DNA of 64,000 nucleotides, taken from assembly GCF_002001015.1 (NCBI RefSeq), contig NZ_MUNO01000010.1:1-64000 (forward strand), written 5' to 3'. The notes under the pieces are model-generated. The model made no database searches. It saw only the letters and a list, made by a program, of their open reading frames with translations, and had not been told where the DNA came from. The translations under genes were made by a program, and so were the position numbers. Every line of letters begins with the position of its first letter. The first letter of the stretch is position 1. Shown one piece after another: positions 35,696 to 44,581 of this stretch. This DNA comes from Polaromonas sp. A23 (GTDB taxonomy: Bacteria; Pseudomonadota; Gammaproteobacteria; Burkholderiales; Burkholderiaceae_C).

Positions 35696-36454
35696 ATGAC
35701 CCACGCGCCCTCCCTCACTATGGACAACACCGAGAATGGACATGCAGCTACCGCCTCAATGCGATATGTTGCCTTCTGTGATGTGCTCGGCTTTGGGAAT
35801 GCAGTACAGGAAAGGTTTGAAGAGACCATTGAAATCTATGACCAATTTACGCGAATGATTGGCGAATGGCCATTCCCTGAGAAAGTTGAGATATGTGTTT
35901 ATTCAGACTCAATATTGATCCTGTCAGATGAATTGGCACCGTTGCTCCAAGCTGTGCAGTCTTTGTCTTTCGCGACTCTTTCACATGACTTGTTGATTCG
36001 CGGTGGCATTGCATACGGGAAATATTGGGAACGGCGAGAGCGCGGAAATTTGTTCGTTGTTAGTGATGCCTTGGTGCGAGCGGTAAAACTCGAGTCACGC
36101 ATAAAGATACCCGGCGTCGGTTTTTCTCCGGAAGTCGAAATCCCCGTGAGCGCATGGATGCCGCATTTTGCGGATGAAATATTTTTATCTCCCATTTTGC
36201 ATTTCAGGGATATCACGGTCGTAAATCCATTTAATAAATTTTGGTTCGCCTCTGCGCGAAGTCGAGTCGCTGAGATGCTCAACCGATTTCCAGAGCATTC
36301 CAAAAAGTATGAGTGGTTCTTAGAGCTTTCTGCGGCTGTGGAACGACGCGATGTGATGGTACCCAGCTCAGTGATCGACTTTCTGCTCGCAGAGGGCGTG
36401 ATCAAACGTCGACCCGTAGAAGAGAAAGACATCAACAGGAGTGATGACTTCTAA
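35696..36454 (+). CDS. Class III nucleotidyl-cyclase-like protein (orphan)
   Basis: 252 residues. The order of motifs resembles a class III adenylate/guanylate cyclase: FCDVLGF with Asp29, then VYSDSILI with Asp71 (the two metal-binding aspartates), then IRGGIAYG at 101-108 and ALVRAVKLESRI (compare VNxAARLE). The C-terminal 100 residues carry no recognisable domain. Base composition is clearly more A/T-rich than the flanking genes (visible by eye), suggesting acquisition by transfer. No effector gene adjoins it. Activity is unproven, since substrate-specifying residues cannot be assigned from this alone. Confidence 0.6.
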   Translation: MTHAPSLTMDNTENGHAATASMRYVAFCDVLGFGNAVQERFEETIEIYDQFTRMIGEWPFPEKVEICVYSDSILILSDELAPLLQAVQSLSFATLSHDLLIRGGIAYGKYWERRERGNLFVVSDALVRAVKLESRIKIPGVGFSPEVEIPVSAWMPHFADEIFLSPILHFRDITVVNPFNKFWFASARSRVAEMLNRFPEHSKKYEWFLELSAAVERRDVMVPSSVIDFLLAEGVIKRRPVEEKDINRSDDF

Positions 36455-36493
36455 TCATCGCAAAAAATTTTCAACATATATTGCACGCAATTT

Positions 36494-36510
36494 AATTGTG
36501 AGCTACAATT
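36494..36510. promoter_or_regulatory. OhrR operator: inverted repeat AATTGT-GAGCT-ACAATT
   Basis: A perfect 6-bp inverted repeat with a 5-bp spacer, flanked by a further GCAATT/AATTGC pair (36487-36512). It is centred 14 bases upstream of the ohrR start. The TACAATT/AATTGTA type is the known OhrR recognition half-site. Confidence 0.8.
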
Positions 36511-36515
36511 GCGCC

Positions 36516-36956
36516 ATGCCAAACAAAACCGACACCATGCTGCAACTGGACAACCAGCTCTGTTTTGCGTTGTATTCGACCTCGCTGGCCATGACCAAGC
36601 TGTACAAGCCGCTGCTTGACGAGCTCAGCCTGACCTACCCGCAGTACCTCGCCATGCTGGTGCTGTGGGAAAAAGACGGCCTGATGGTCTCCGAACTCGG
36701 CGAACGTCTTTACCTCGATTCGGGCACTCTTACCCCCCTGCTCAAGCGCCTGGAGGCGTCGGGCCTGATATCCCGCATCCGCGCCGTGGAAGACGAACGC
36801 CGTGTCCACATCACACTCACCGCGGCAGGCCGCAAGCTCAAAAGCCGGGCCGCCAGAATCCCCGGCTGCATCCTGGAGGCCAGCCAGTGCTCCATTCCCG
36901 AACTGACAGCGCTGACCCAGCAAATGCAGGCCTTGCGCCAGCGGCTGGTCGCGTAG
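36516..36956 (+). CDS. ohrR: Organic-hydroperoxide-sensing MarR-family repressor OhrR
   Basis: 146 residues. The reactive N-terminal Cys16 lies in DNQLCFALYSTSLAMTKLYKPLL, the OhrR hallmark, and the winged-helix region (YPQYLAMLVLWEKDGLMVSELGERLYLDSGTLTPLLKRLE) follows. C-terminal Cys118 and Cys125 make it likely a two-cysteine OhrR in which oxidation forms a disulphide that releases DNA. It lies immediately upstream of ohr and has an OhrR operator at its start. A longer frame upstream is rejected. Confidence 0.93.
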   Translation: MPNKTDTMLQLDNQLCFALYSTSLAMTKLYKPLLDELSLTYPQYLAMLVLWEKDGLMVSELGERLYLDSGTLTPLLKRLEASGLISRIRAVEDERRVHITLTAAGRKLKSRAARIPGCILEASQCSIPELTALTQQMQALRQRLVA

Positions 36957-36960
36957 ACCC

Positions 36961-36996
36961 CTTCTTCCGCTTCTTCCGCTTATTCCGCTTTCCCCG
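36961..36996. repeat. 9-bp tandem repeat CTTCTTCCG, four units
   Basis: Four 9-bp units at 36961, 36970, 36979 and 36988; the first two are identical and the others each have one or more substitutions. It lies in the ohrR-ohr spacer just after the ohrR stop and is non-coding. Confidence 0.8.
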
Positions 36997-37043
36997 TTTT
37001 TCAACCCGCTTCCATCCCGAAGCATTTTTTCAAGGAAATCACC

Positions 37044-37463
37044 ATGACCACCAAACTCGAAAAAGTCCTCTACACCGCCAAAGCCCATACCACCGGTGGC
37101 CGTGACGGCAAGTCCAAAACCGACGACGGTCGCCTGGACGTCACGCTGAGCTCGCCCGGCACTGCCGGCACGGGCACCAACCCAGAGCAGCTGTTTGCAG
37201 CCGGTTACTCCGCCTGCTTCATTGGCGCCATGAAGGCTGTGGCCGGCATGAAGAAGATCACCTTGCCGGACGACGTGAGCATTGACGCCAGCGTTGACCT
37301 GGGCAAAATCCCCGCCGGTTACGGCATCGCCGCCCGACTGGACATCAGCCTCCCCGGTATGGACCGTGCCGCTGCACAGGCACTGGTCGACGCCGCCCAC
37401 CAGGTTTGCCCGTACTCGAATGCGACGCGCGGCAACATCGACGTGACCATCACCCTGGTCTGA
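37044..37463 (+). CDS. ohr: Organic hydroperoxide resistance peroxidase Ohr
   Basis: 139 residues. The two catalytic cysteines are present (Cys58 in GYSACFIGAM, Cys122 in VCPYSNATRGN), together with the Arg20 and Glu48 that stabilise the peroxidatic thiolate. Ohr reduces organic hydroperoxides using lipoyl groups. It is preceded by AAGGAAAT and follows ohrR by 87 bp, so the pair forms one OhrR-controlled unit. Confidence 0.95.
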   Translation: MTTKLEKVLYTAKAHTTGGRDGKSKTDDGRLDVTLSSPGTAGTGTNPEQLFAAGYSACFIGAMKAVAGMKKITLPDDVSIDASVDLGKIPAGYGIAARLDISLPGMDRAAAQALVDAAHQVCPYSNATRGNIDVTITLV

Positions 37464-37471
37464 GCTGGGCA

Positions 37472-37849
37472 ATGAACAAGCGCCTGATTCCCAACGCAGC
37501 CGTTGCCCTGGTGGCGATTGAGCATGTCTACATCCTGATCCTGGAAATGTTCTTCTGGAACAAACCCCTCGGGATGAAAACCTTCAACCTCACGCAGGAA
37601 TTTGCTGATGCAAGCCAAGCCCTGGCGGCCAATCAGGGCTTGTACAACGGCTTTCTCGCGGCTGGCCTGTTTTTCGGGCTGTTCACGGGCAACCGCACGT
37701 TCAAGCTCTTCTTCCTGGCGTGCGTGATCGTGGCCGGCATCTTTGGCGCAGCCACGGCCGCGCCCAAGATCTTCTTCACCCAGGCCCTGCCCGCAATCAT
37801 TGCGCTGGCACTGGTGCTGTTGATGGACAAGCCTGCAGCGCGAAACTAG
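37472..37849 (+). CDS. DUF1304 inner-membrane protein
   Basis: 125 residues from ATG 37472, 8 bp after ohr, so probably co-transcribed. There are four hydrophobic segments (AVALVAIEHVYILILEMFFW, NGFLAAGLFFGLF, LFFLACVIVAGIFGAATAA, ALPAIIALALVLL). It matches DUF1304, a small membrane family without assigned function. A hairpin terminator ends the unit. Confidence 0.82.
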   Translation: MNKRLIPNAAVALVAIEHVYILILEMFFWNKPLGMKTFNLTQEFADASQALAANQGLYNGFLAAGLFFGLFTGNRTFKLFFLACVIVAGIFGAATAAPKIFFTQALPAIIALALVLLMDKPAARN

Positions 37850-37865
37850 CCCTGTCGCAAAAGCG

Positions 37866-37895
37866 GCCCGCCGGTGTTGAGCCGGCGGGCTTTTT
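37866..37895 (+). terminator. Rho-independent terminator after ohrR-ohr-DUF1304
   Basis: A perfect 9-bp stem (GCCCGCCGG at 37866-37874, CCGGCGGGC at 37882-37890) with a 7-base loop, followed immediately by TTTTT. It lies 17 bp after the DUF1304 stop. Confidence 0.93.
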
Positions 37896-37910
37896 CGTTA
37901 AAGTGCTGGC

Positions 37911-38996
37911 ATGAGCACCACCACCCTTCTTGTCCGCACCAGCGATCTCGCCAGCACCCGCCTGCAAAGCGCTGAAGACGCTCCGCTGGCCGACGGCCAG
38001 ATTCGCGTGCGAATCGAATCCTTTGCGCTGACCTCCAACAACATCACCTACGCCGCCTTTGGCGACGCGATGAACTATTGGCAGTTCTTCCCCACCGGCG
38101 AGGAAGGCTGGGGCACCATACCGGTCTGGGGCTTTGCCAGCGTGGTGCAGTCGCTGCATCCGGGTGTGGCGGTGGGAGAGCGGCTCTATGGCTACTACCC
38201 CATGGCCTCAGGTGCGGCGCTTACCCCCGCACGGCTGAATGCCTCGGGCTTTTACGATGGTGCACCGCACCGGCGCGAGCTGCATGCCGTCTACAACCAA
38301 TACCTGCGCTGCAACGCAGACCCGTTCTACACACCCCAAACAGAAGACATCCAGGCTCTGCTGCGGCCGCTGTTCATCACCTCCTTCCTGATTGATGATT
38401 TCCTGGCCGACAACGATTTTTTCGGCGCCAAGGTGATGCTGCTGTCCAGTGCCTCGAGCAAGACCGCCTACGGCACAGCCTTCCAGTTGGCCCAGCGCCC
38501 GGGCATCGAAGTCATCGGGCTGACCTCGCCAGCCAACGTGGCCTTCTGCGAAAGCCTGGGTTGTTACAGCCGGGTGCTGACCTATGACCAGCTTGACCAG
38601 ATTTCGGCCGATGCAGCGTCCATTTATGTGGACTTTGCCGGCAATGCCGGGCTGCGCCACGCCATCCACAGCCGCTTTGCCAACCTGAAGTACAGCTGCT
38701 CGATAGGCGGCACCCATATAGCCGAGCTGGGCACCGCCCGGGATCTGCCGGGTCCGCGCGCCACGCTGTTTTTTGCCCCTGCGCAGATCAAAAAACGCAG
38801 CGCCGACTGGGGTGCGGAAGGCCTGGGCCAGCGGCTGGTGCAGGCGTGGCAGGCCTTCAGCAGGCGCGCCATGCAAGAACCTGCGCCCTGGCTGCTCATG
38901 CAGCTGCACAAAGGCCCCGAAGCCGTCGCTGCGGCCTACCAGCATGTCCTGGCCGGCAAGGGGGATCCCCGGACCGGCCACATTCTCAAGCTGTGA
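37911..38996 (+). CDS. DUF2855 family protein (MDR-like)
   Basis: 361 residues. The N-terminal part has a GroES-like alcohol-dehydrogenase feel (LADGQIRVRIESFALTSNNITYAAFGD ... IPVWGFASVVQSLHPGVAVGERLYGYYPM) and the second half a Rossmann-like region (VMLLSSASSKTAYGTAFQLAQ). It matches DUF2855, an uncharacterised branch near medium-chain dehydrogenases. The usual zinc ligands are absent. Function is unknown; a reductase is inference. Confidence 0.82.
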   Translation: MSTTTLLVRTSDLASTRLQSAEDAPLADGQIRVRIESFALTSNNITYAAFGDAMNYWQFFPTGEEGWGTIPVWGFASVVQSLHPGVAVGERLYGYYPMASGAALTPARLNASGFYDGAPHRRELHAVYNQYLRCNADPFYTPQTEDIQALLRPLFITSFLIDDFLADNDFFGAKVMLLSSASSKTAYGTAFQLAQRPGIEVIGLTSPANVAFCESLGCYSRVLTYDQLDQISADAASIYVDFAGNAGLRHAIHSRFANLKYSCSIGGTHIAELGTARDLPGPRATLFFAPAQIKKRSADWGAEGLGQRLVQAWQAFSRRAMQEPAPWLLMQLHKGPEAVAAAYQHVLAGKGDPRTGHILKL

Positions 38997-39007
38997 CGGT
39001 AGTCGAG

Positions 39008-39070
39008 GTGCTACATATTTAATAGCTATTTGCGCCCGTAAACAAAGGGCTAACGGCTATTTTCATTGCA
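39008..39070 (+). repeat. Dispersed intergenic repeat, near-full copy
   Basis: GCTACATATTTAATAGCTAT is followed by TTGCGCCCG, a short loop and AAAGGGCTAACGGCTATTTT. This is the most complete copy in the window and the one I used to recognise the others. Confidence 0.85.
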
Positions 39071-39107
39071 TTTTTGAGCCATTTTCGATTGCAACGACAA
39101 TGGCGGC

Positions 39108-40157
39108 ATGACCGACCAGCCCTCAGGCGCGATGCCACACCAGGCGCGCCACGCCTACGAAAAACTCACGCCCGATGTGGTGCTGGACGCGTTGGCCAGC
39201 GTGGGCCTGCTGGGCGACGGACGCCTGATGGCGCTGTCCAGTTACGAAAATCGCGTCTACCAGGTGCACCTGGAAGCGCCGACCGGTACCGGCGCTGCGG
39301 CAGGCGACATGGTGGTCGTCAAGTTTTACCGGCCTGGGCGCTGGAGCGATGACCAGATCGTCGAAGAACACGACTTCGCCGCCGAACTGATGGCCGCAGA
39401 AATTCCGGTGGTCGGCGCGCTGCGTATCCATGGCCACACCCTGCATCACTTCAACGGCTTCAGCTTCAGCGTTTCGCCGCGCCGCGGCGGCCGGCGGCCC
39501 GAGCTGGAAGATTTCAGCGTGCTCGAGTGGATTGGCCGCTTTCTTGCGCGCATCCACACGGTAGGCAGCGCCAAACCTTTCAAACACCGCCCTGCGCTCG
39601 ACCTGCAGACCTTTGGACACGCCAGCCGCGAAGTACTGCTGGCCGGCAGTTACTTGCCGCTGGACATGGAATCACGCTGGCTCAAGGCTTTCGAAGAAGC
39701 CATGAATGTGGCGCAGGCCGTGTTTGAAAGTGTCGGCGACATCCGCAGCCTGCGCCTGCACGGCGACTGCCACCCGGGCAATATCCTGTGGACACCCGAA
39801 GGCCTGGAAGGCGCCGGTCCGCATTTTGTCGATCTCGACGATGCGCGCAGCGGGCCGGCGGTGCAGGATCTGTGGATGCTGCTGTCGGGTGACCGCGCAC
39901 AGTGCCTGCGGCAACTCGGCGCGCTGGTCGACGGTTACGAGGAGTTCCGCGAATTCGATCGGCGCGAACTCGCCCTGATCGAGCCGCTGCGCACCCTGCG
40001 CCTGGTGCATTACAGCGCCTGGCTGGCGCAGCGTTGGCACGACCCGATCTTCCCGATCAACTTCCCCTGGTTCGGCTCCAGCGACTATTGGAAGGGCCAG
40101 GTCGACATGCTGGAAGAACAGACGGAAGCCATGCAGGATGCGCCACTGGTCGCGTAA
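39108..40157 (+). CDS. srkA: Stress-response kinase A-type serine/threonine kinase
   Basis: 349 residues with an aminoglycoside-phosphotransferase-like fold. Catalytic loop LHGDCHPGNILWT and metal motif FVDLDDA (DFG equivalent) are intact, and the N-terminal YENRVYQVHLE region resembles the ATP-binding part of SrkA/YihE. SrkA modulates programmed death under stress in E. coli. The next gene follows after 20 bp. Confidence 0.9.
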   Translation: MTDQPSGAMPHQARHAYEKLTPDVVLDALASVGLLGDGRLMALSSYENRVYQVHLEAPTGTGAAAGDMVVVKFYRPGRWSDDQIVEEHDFAAELMAAEIPVVGALRIHGHTLHHFNGFSFSVSPRRGGRRPELEDFSVLEWIGRFLARIHTVGSAKPFKHRPALDLQTFGHASREVLLAGSYLPLDMESRWLKAFEEAMNVAQAVFESVGDIRSLRLHGDCHPGNILWTPEGLEGAGPHFVDLDDARSGPAVQDLWMLLSGDRAQCLRQLGALVDGYEEFREFDRRELALIEPLRTLRLVHYSAWLAQRWHDPIFPINFPWFGSSDYWKGQVDMLEEQTEAMQDAPLVA

Positions 40158-40177
40158 ATCCATTCCCGGGAGAAAAG

Positions 40178-40711
40178 ATGCCTACCGAATCTTCTGTCCA
40201 TTCCATTCGTCGCCTCGAGACCGTGACCGAAAGTCAGCTACAGGCGCTGGCCGAGCTGCTGATCGATTGTGTGGACAGTGGCGCCTCCGTGAGTTTCATG
40301 CATCCACTGTCGATGGCCAAAGCATTGGCGTTCTGGCGCGGTATAGCGGACAGTGCGGCCCGTGGTGAACGGGCGCTGCTGGTCGCCGAAGACGGCTCGG
40401 GCATCGTGGGCACCGTGCAGGTGGTGCTGAATCAACCTGAAAACCAGCCGCACCGCGCCGACGTGGCAAAAATGCTGGTGCATCGCCGGGCGCGGCGCCA
40501 GGGTCTGGGTGAATCGCTGATGCAGAGTGCCGAGCAGGTCGCGCACGAATGCGGCAAAACGCTGCTGGTGCTGGACACCGCCAGCGGCGATGCCGAGCGG
40601 CTTTATGCCCGTCTTGGCTGGCAACGCTGCGGTGTGATTCCGGGTTACGCGCTTTTCCCGAACGGCGAACTCTGCGACACCACCTACTTCTTCCGCGTAC
40701 TTGCCAACTGA
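40178..40711 (+). CDS. GNAT-family N-acetyltransferase
   Basis: 177 residues from ATG 40178, with GGGAGAA upstream. The acetyl-CoA loop is visible as KMLVHRRARRQGLGESLMQSAEQVA (R-x-x-G-x-G/A type), plus LVLDTASGDAERLYARLGWQ near the C-terminus. The acceptor is unknown. It is probably in an operon with srkA. The longer upstream frame is shadow sequence. Confidence 0.85.
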   Translation: MPTESSVHSIRRLETVTESQLQALAELLIDCVDSGASVSFMHPLSMAKALAFWRGIADSAARGERALLVAEDGSGIVGTVQVVLNQPENQPHRADVAKMLVHRRARRQGLGESLMQSAEQVAHECGKTLLVLDTASGDAERLYARLGWQRCGVIPGYALFPNGELCDTTYFFRVLAN

Positions 40712-40755
40712 GACAACTCACCGCAGGCAAAGGCGCTACAGGTTCAGCCGCTGCA

Positions 40756-42048
40756 TTACCGGATGCGCGGCGGTGCCTGCAGTTGCTCTGGCGTGGTGAA
40801 GTAAGCGGCGGTGCTGCCCGCACGCGCCTTCGCCTGCGCCAGCTCATGCCGTGCCACGGTGCGCAAATGCACTTCGTCGGGACCGTCCATCAGGTGCAGG
40901 GCCCGGCCCCAGGTCCAGAAATAAGCCAGCGGCGTATCGGGTGACAGGCCCATGGCGCCGAAGGCCTGCATGGCACGGTCCACCACCCTCGTCTGCAGCC
41001 GCGCGGCCACTACCTTGATCGCGGCCACGCGTGTGCGCAGTTGCGCCGCATCGTCCTTGCCTTCATCAAGCGCCCAGGCTGCATGAAGAATCAGCAGGCG
41101 CGCCTGATCGATCTCGATGCGCGACTCGGCGATCCATTCCTGGACATTGGAAAAATCCGCGAGATATTTGCCGAAAGCGTGGCGCTCCAGCGTGCGTTCA
41201 GTGGCCAGCTCCAGCGCGAGCTCACACTGGCCGATGGTGCGCATGCAGTGGTGCACCCGGCCCGGCCCGAGGCGTGCCTGCGCCATAGCAAAACCCTCGC
41301 CCCAACCGCCCAGCAGATGGTCCAGCGGCACGCGCACGTCGCGCAGCAGGATTTCGCAATGCCCTTCGGGTGCATAGTGATGCACCACGGAAATATTGCG
41401 CAGCACCTCCAGCCCCGGCGTGCCCATGGGCAACAACACCATGCTGTGCCGGTGGTGGGCACTGGCGTCCTGGCCTGGCTCAACCTCCACGTTGCGGCAC
41501 ATCACCACCAGCAGTCGGCAGTTCGGGTGCGCTGCACCCGTGATGAACCACTTGCGGCCGTTGAGCACCAGTTGCCCACCCTCGCGCCGCACGGTGGTCT
41601 GCAGGTTGGTCGGGTCGGACGAGGCCACGTCGGGCTCGGACATCGCAAAGGCAGACCGGATACGGCCTTCCAGCAAAGGCACCAGCCATTGCACGCGCTG
41701 CTCGGGCGTGGCGAAGCGGTGCAGCAGTTCCATGTTGCCGGTGTCGGGGGCGCTGCAGTTGAACACCTCCGCGGCCCAGGGCAGCCGGCCCATGGTTTCG
41801 GCCAGTGGCGCGTAATCAAGGTGGCCCAGGCAGGTGCCGGGTTCATCCTCCTGCAGGCCGGGCAGGAACAGGTTCCACAAACCTTCTTCGCGTGCCAGCG
41901 CCTTGAGGTCTTCGAGAAAAGGCGGCGGATAAATCCCCTCCAGCACCGAACGGTGCCAGGCCGCGTTGTAGGGCAGCAGGTACTGCTGCATGAAGGCTTC
42001 GAGTTGCTGGCGCAGCGCCAGCGCCCTGGAAGAGTGGTTGAAGTCCAT
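40756..42048 (-). CDS. Acyl-CoA dehydrogenase (ACAD10/11-like)
   Basis: 430 residues with FAD-dependent acyl-CoA dehydrogenase features: AFAMSEPDVASSDPTNLQTTV, WFITGAAHPNCRLLVVMCRN, the Arg-rich helix near ERHAFGKYLADFSNVQEWIAE, and MQAFGAMGLSPDTPLAYFWTWGRALHLMDGPDEVHLRTVA. The latter is the ACAD10/11-type ending. It is the last gene on the ubiquinone strand, 56 bp after ubiD; its link to that pathway is not established. Confidence 0.87.
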   Translation of the reverse strand: MDFNHSSRALALRQQLEAFMQQYLLPYNAAWHRSVLEGIYPPPFLEDLKALAREEGLWNLFLPGLQEDEPGTCLGHLDYAPLAETMGRLPWAAEVFNCSAPDTGNMELLHRFATPEQRVQWLVPLLEGRIRSAFAMSEPDVASSDPTNLQTTVRREGGQLVLNGRKWFITGAAHPNCRLLVVMCRNVEVEPGQDASAHHRHSMVLLPMGTPGLEVLRNISVVHHYAPEGHCEILLRDVRVPLDHLLGGWGEGFAMAQARLGPGRVHHCMRTIGQCELALELATERTLERHAFGKYLADFSNVQEWIAESRIEIDQARLLILHAAWALDEGKDDAAQLRTRVAAIKVVAARLQTRVVDRAMQAFGAMGLSPDTPLAYFWTWGRALHLMDGPDEVHLRTVARHELAQAKARAGSTAAYFTTPEQLQAPPRIR

Positions 42049-42104
42049 GAGGCATTGTGCGATTCGGGCCGGTCGCTGTCAGAACGCAGGCGACACCGCG
42101 CCCT

Positions 42105-43589
42105 TCACAGCCCGAGGGACTGAAAGATGCCGTCCATGCGCGCCTGCACCGCCGAGTCCATGACGATGGGACGGCCCCATTCGCGCTGGGTTTCGCCGGG
42201 CCATTTGTTCGTCGCGTCCAGTCCCATCTTGCTGCCCAGACCGCTCACCGGCGAGGCGAAGTCCAGGTAGTCGATGGGGGTGTTTTCCATCAGCAGGGTG
42301 TCGCGCGCCGGGTCCATGCGGGTGGTCAGGGCCCAGACCACCTCGCGCCAGTCGCGCACATCCACATCGTCATCCACCACCACCACAAACTTGGTGTACA
42401 TGAACTGGCGCAAATGACTCCACACGCCCATCATCACGCGCCGCGCATGGCCAGGGTAGGCCTTTTTGATGCGCACCAAGGCCATGCGGTAGCTGCACCC
42501 TTCGGGCGGCAGGTAGAAATCGGTGATCTCGGGAAACTGCCTTTGCAGCAGGGGAATGAACAACTCGTTCAAAGCCATGCCGAGCACGGCCGGCTCGTCC
42601 GGGGGTTTGCCGGTGTAGGTGGAGTGGTAGACCGGGTCGCGCCGCATGGTGATGCGGTCCACCGTGAACACGGGGAACCAGGCCTGCTCGTTGTAATACC
42701 CCGTATGGTCGCCAAACGGTCCTTCGAGCGCATGCTCATAGCCAGTGGGATGGCCGGCATCCGGATAGATGTGGCCCTCGAGAACGATTTCGGCCGTGGC
42801 CGGGACGCGCAAGCCGCTGCCCAGCGCGGGCACGACATCGGTGCGTGCGCCACGCAGCAGGCCGGCGAACTGGTACTCGGACAGGCTGTCAGGCACCGGT
42901 GTCACCGCGCCGAGGATGGTGGCCGGATCGGCTCCCAGCGCCACCGCCACGGGATAGGGCTGGCCCGGATTCTCTGCAGCATGGTCGCGAAAATCGAGCG
43001 CGCCGCCGCGGTGCGCCAGCCAGCGCATGATGAGCTGGTTGCGTGAAAGCACCTGCTGGCGGTAGATGCCCAGGTTTTGCCGTGGCTTGTGCGGCCCCTG
43101 GGTGATGACCAGGCCCCAGGTGACCAGGGGCGCAACGTCGTCGGGCCAGCAATGCTGCACCGGCAGGCGCGCGAGATCAACATCGGCACCTTCCCACACC
43201 ACCTCCTGGCAGAGCGCAGAGCGCACTTCGCGAGGCGCCATGTGCCACAGGGTTTTGAGCAGCCCGCCCAGACCCAGCATGTCTTTCAGGCCCTTGGGTG
43301 CTTCGGGTTCCTTGAGCGCGGCGAGCACCTCGCCAAAGGAACGCAGCGCGCGCAGGTCGCTCACACCCATGGCGCGCGCCACACGTTCTGGCGTGCCGAA
43401 CAGGTTGGCCAGCACCGGCATGTTGTGCCCGGTGGGGTGTTCGAACAAGAGGGCCGGGCCACCGGCACGCAACACGCGATCGCACAGTGCCGTCATTTCC
43501 AGGTGCGGCGACACAGGCTCGGCCACGCGGCGCAGGTCGCCGGTCAGCTCGAGCTGGGCCATGAAATCGCGCAGGTCGCGGTAGCGCAT
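42105..43589 (-). CDS. ubiD: 4-hydroxy-3-polyprenylbenzoate decarboxylase UbiD
   Basis: 494 residues starting [22 protein letters not shown]. Family regions seen: [22 protein letters not shown], the prFMN-binding [29 protein letters not shown], and [38 protein letters not shown]. It uses prenylated FMN from UbiX and needs no oxygen. It starts 3 bp after the ubiX stop and belongs to the anaerobic ubiquinone operon. Confidence 0.95.
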   Translation of the reverse strand: MRYRDLRDFMAQLELTGDLRRVAEPVSPHLEMTALCDRVLRAGGPALLFEHPTGHNMPVLANLFGTPERVARAMGVSDLRALRSFGEVLAALKEPEAPKGLKDMLGLGGLLKTLWHMAPREVRSALCQEVVWEGADVDLARLPVQHCWPDDVAPLVTWGLVITQGPHKPRQNLGIYRQQVLSRNQLIMRWLAHRGGALDFRDHAAENPGQPYPVAVALGADPATILGAVTPVPDSLSEYQFAGLLRGARTDVVPALGSGLRVPATAEIVLEGHIYPDAGHPTGYEHALEGPFGDHTGYYNEQAWFPVFTVDRITMRRDPVYHSTYTGKPPDEPAVLGMALNELFIPLLQRQFPEITDFYLPPEGCSYRMALVRIKKAYPGHARRVMMGVWSHLRQFMYTKFVVVVDDDVDVRDWREVVWALTTRMDPARDTLLMENTPIDYLDFASPVSGLGSKMGLDATNKWPGETQREWGRPIVMDSAVQARMDGIFQSLGL

Positions 43590-43592
43590 GGG

Positions 43593-44180
43593 TCAGGAAT
43601 CGGCGGCGGCCGGCGCACCGTTCCAACGTGGCGCCAGCTGGTGCGGCAGTTCCAGCAGGTCAAGCACACGCGCCACACTGGCGTCCACCAGTTCGGCCAC
43701 CGACTGCGGACGCAGATAAAAGGCCGGCATGGGCGGGCAGATGATGCCGCCCATTTCGGTCACGCTGACCATGTTGCGCAGATGGCCCAGATGCAGCGGC
43801 GATTCGCGCACCATCAGCACCAGGCGCCGGCGCTCCTTGAGCATCACGTCAGCGGCACGCGTGATGAGGTTGTCCGCCAGGCCGTGCGCCACGGCGGCCA
43901 ACGTTCGCATGGAGCAGGGCGCCACCACCATGGCACTGCACGCAAAGGAGCCGCTGGCAATGGAGGCGCCCACATCGCGCGCGTCGTGCACCTGATCGGC
44001 CAGGGCTTCGACGGCGACTCGGCTCATGCCCTGCTCCTGGTCGAGGTTGCGCCAGCCCGCGTCGGACACCACCAGATGGGTCTCGACCCCCGCCATGGCA
44101 TGAAGCACCTGCAACAGGCGCGTGCCGTATACCGCGCCGCTGGCACCGGAAATCGCAACAACGATCCGCTTGGCACTCAC
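43593..44180 (-). CDS. ubiX: Flavin prenyltransferase UbiX
   Basis: 195 residues. FMN loop VAISGASGAVYGTRLL, followed by APCSMRTLAAVAHGLADNLITRAADVMLKERRRLVLMVRESPLH, the UbiX signature. It makes prenylated FMN for UbiD. The start overlaps the DGC gene by 4 bp (ATGA). Confidence 0.95.
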   Translation of the reverse strand: MSAKRIVVAISGASGAVYGTRLLQVLHAMAGVETHLVVSDAGWRNLDQEQGMSRVAVEALADQVHDARDVGASIASGSFACSAMVVAPCSMRTLAAVAHGLADNLITRAADVMLKERRRLVLMVRESPLHLGHLRNMVSVTEMGGIICPPMPAFYLRPQSVAELVDASVARVLDLLELPHQLAPRWNGAPAAADS

Positions 44181-44581
44181 GCGCAGCCCGTCACCGGGCG
44201 GGGCACACCCAGCGGTGCGGCCAGCAAGTCAGCCGCCACACGCTCCAGCACCCTCTCTGCCTGGACGGGATCGAAGTCCTCATGCGTCCGCTTTTTGACA
44301 CCGTATTGCTGAAGCGGGTAATGCCGGTCGGCCGTGATGCCATGGCGCGCCAGCACACTTTTCACGCAGGCCAGTGGACAGCCATCGAGCGCAATGACAG
44401 GCCGCCCGGAGCGCACGATTTTCATCAGATGGGGCACGTCGCCGCCCACCCCGGCAATGCAGGACATTTCGGCGACGCCGCGACGGTCCAGCTGCAGCGC
44501 CACATGGTTGGCCAGTTGTGCGGCGCTGGAACAGCCGGAGCATGAATACACCAGGGGGAGGTGGCGGCGGTTCTCAGTCAT
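44177..44581 (-). CDS. DGC-domain putative zinc-binding protein
   Basis: 134 residues from MTENRRHLPLVYSCSGCSSA. It shows the DGC family pattern: Cys14, Cys17 (CSGC), Cys41, the DGC motif at 66-68 with Cys68, and Cys72 (DGCPLAC). Such proteins are thought to bind zinc, but their role is unknown. It overlaps ubiT by 8 bp and ubiX by 4 bp, so it is tied tightly to the anaerobic ubiquinone operon. The frame upstream to 44701 is rejected as ubiT antisense-phase sequence. Confidence 0.82.
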   Translation of the reverse strand: MTENRRHLPLVYSCSGCSSAAQLANHVALQLDRRGVAEMSCIAGVGGDVPHLMKIVRSGRPVIALDGCPLACVKSVLARHGITADRHYPLQQYGVKKRTHEDFDPVQAERVLERVAADLLAAPLGVPRPVTGCA

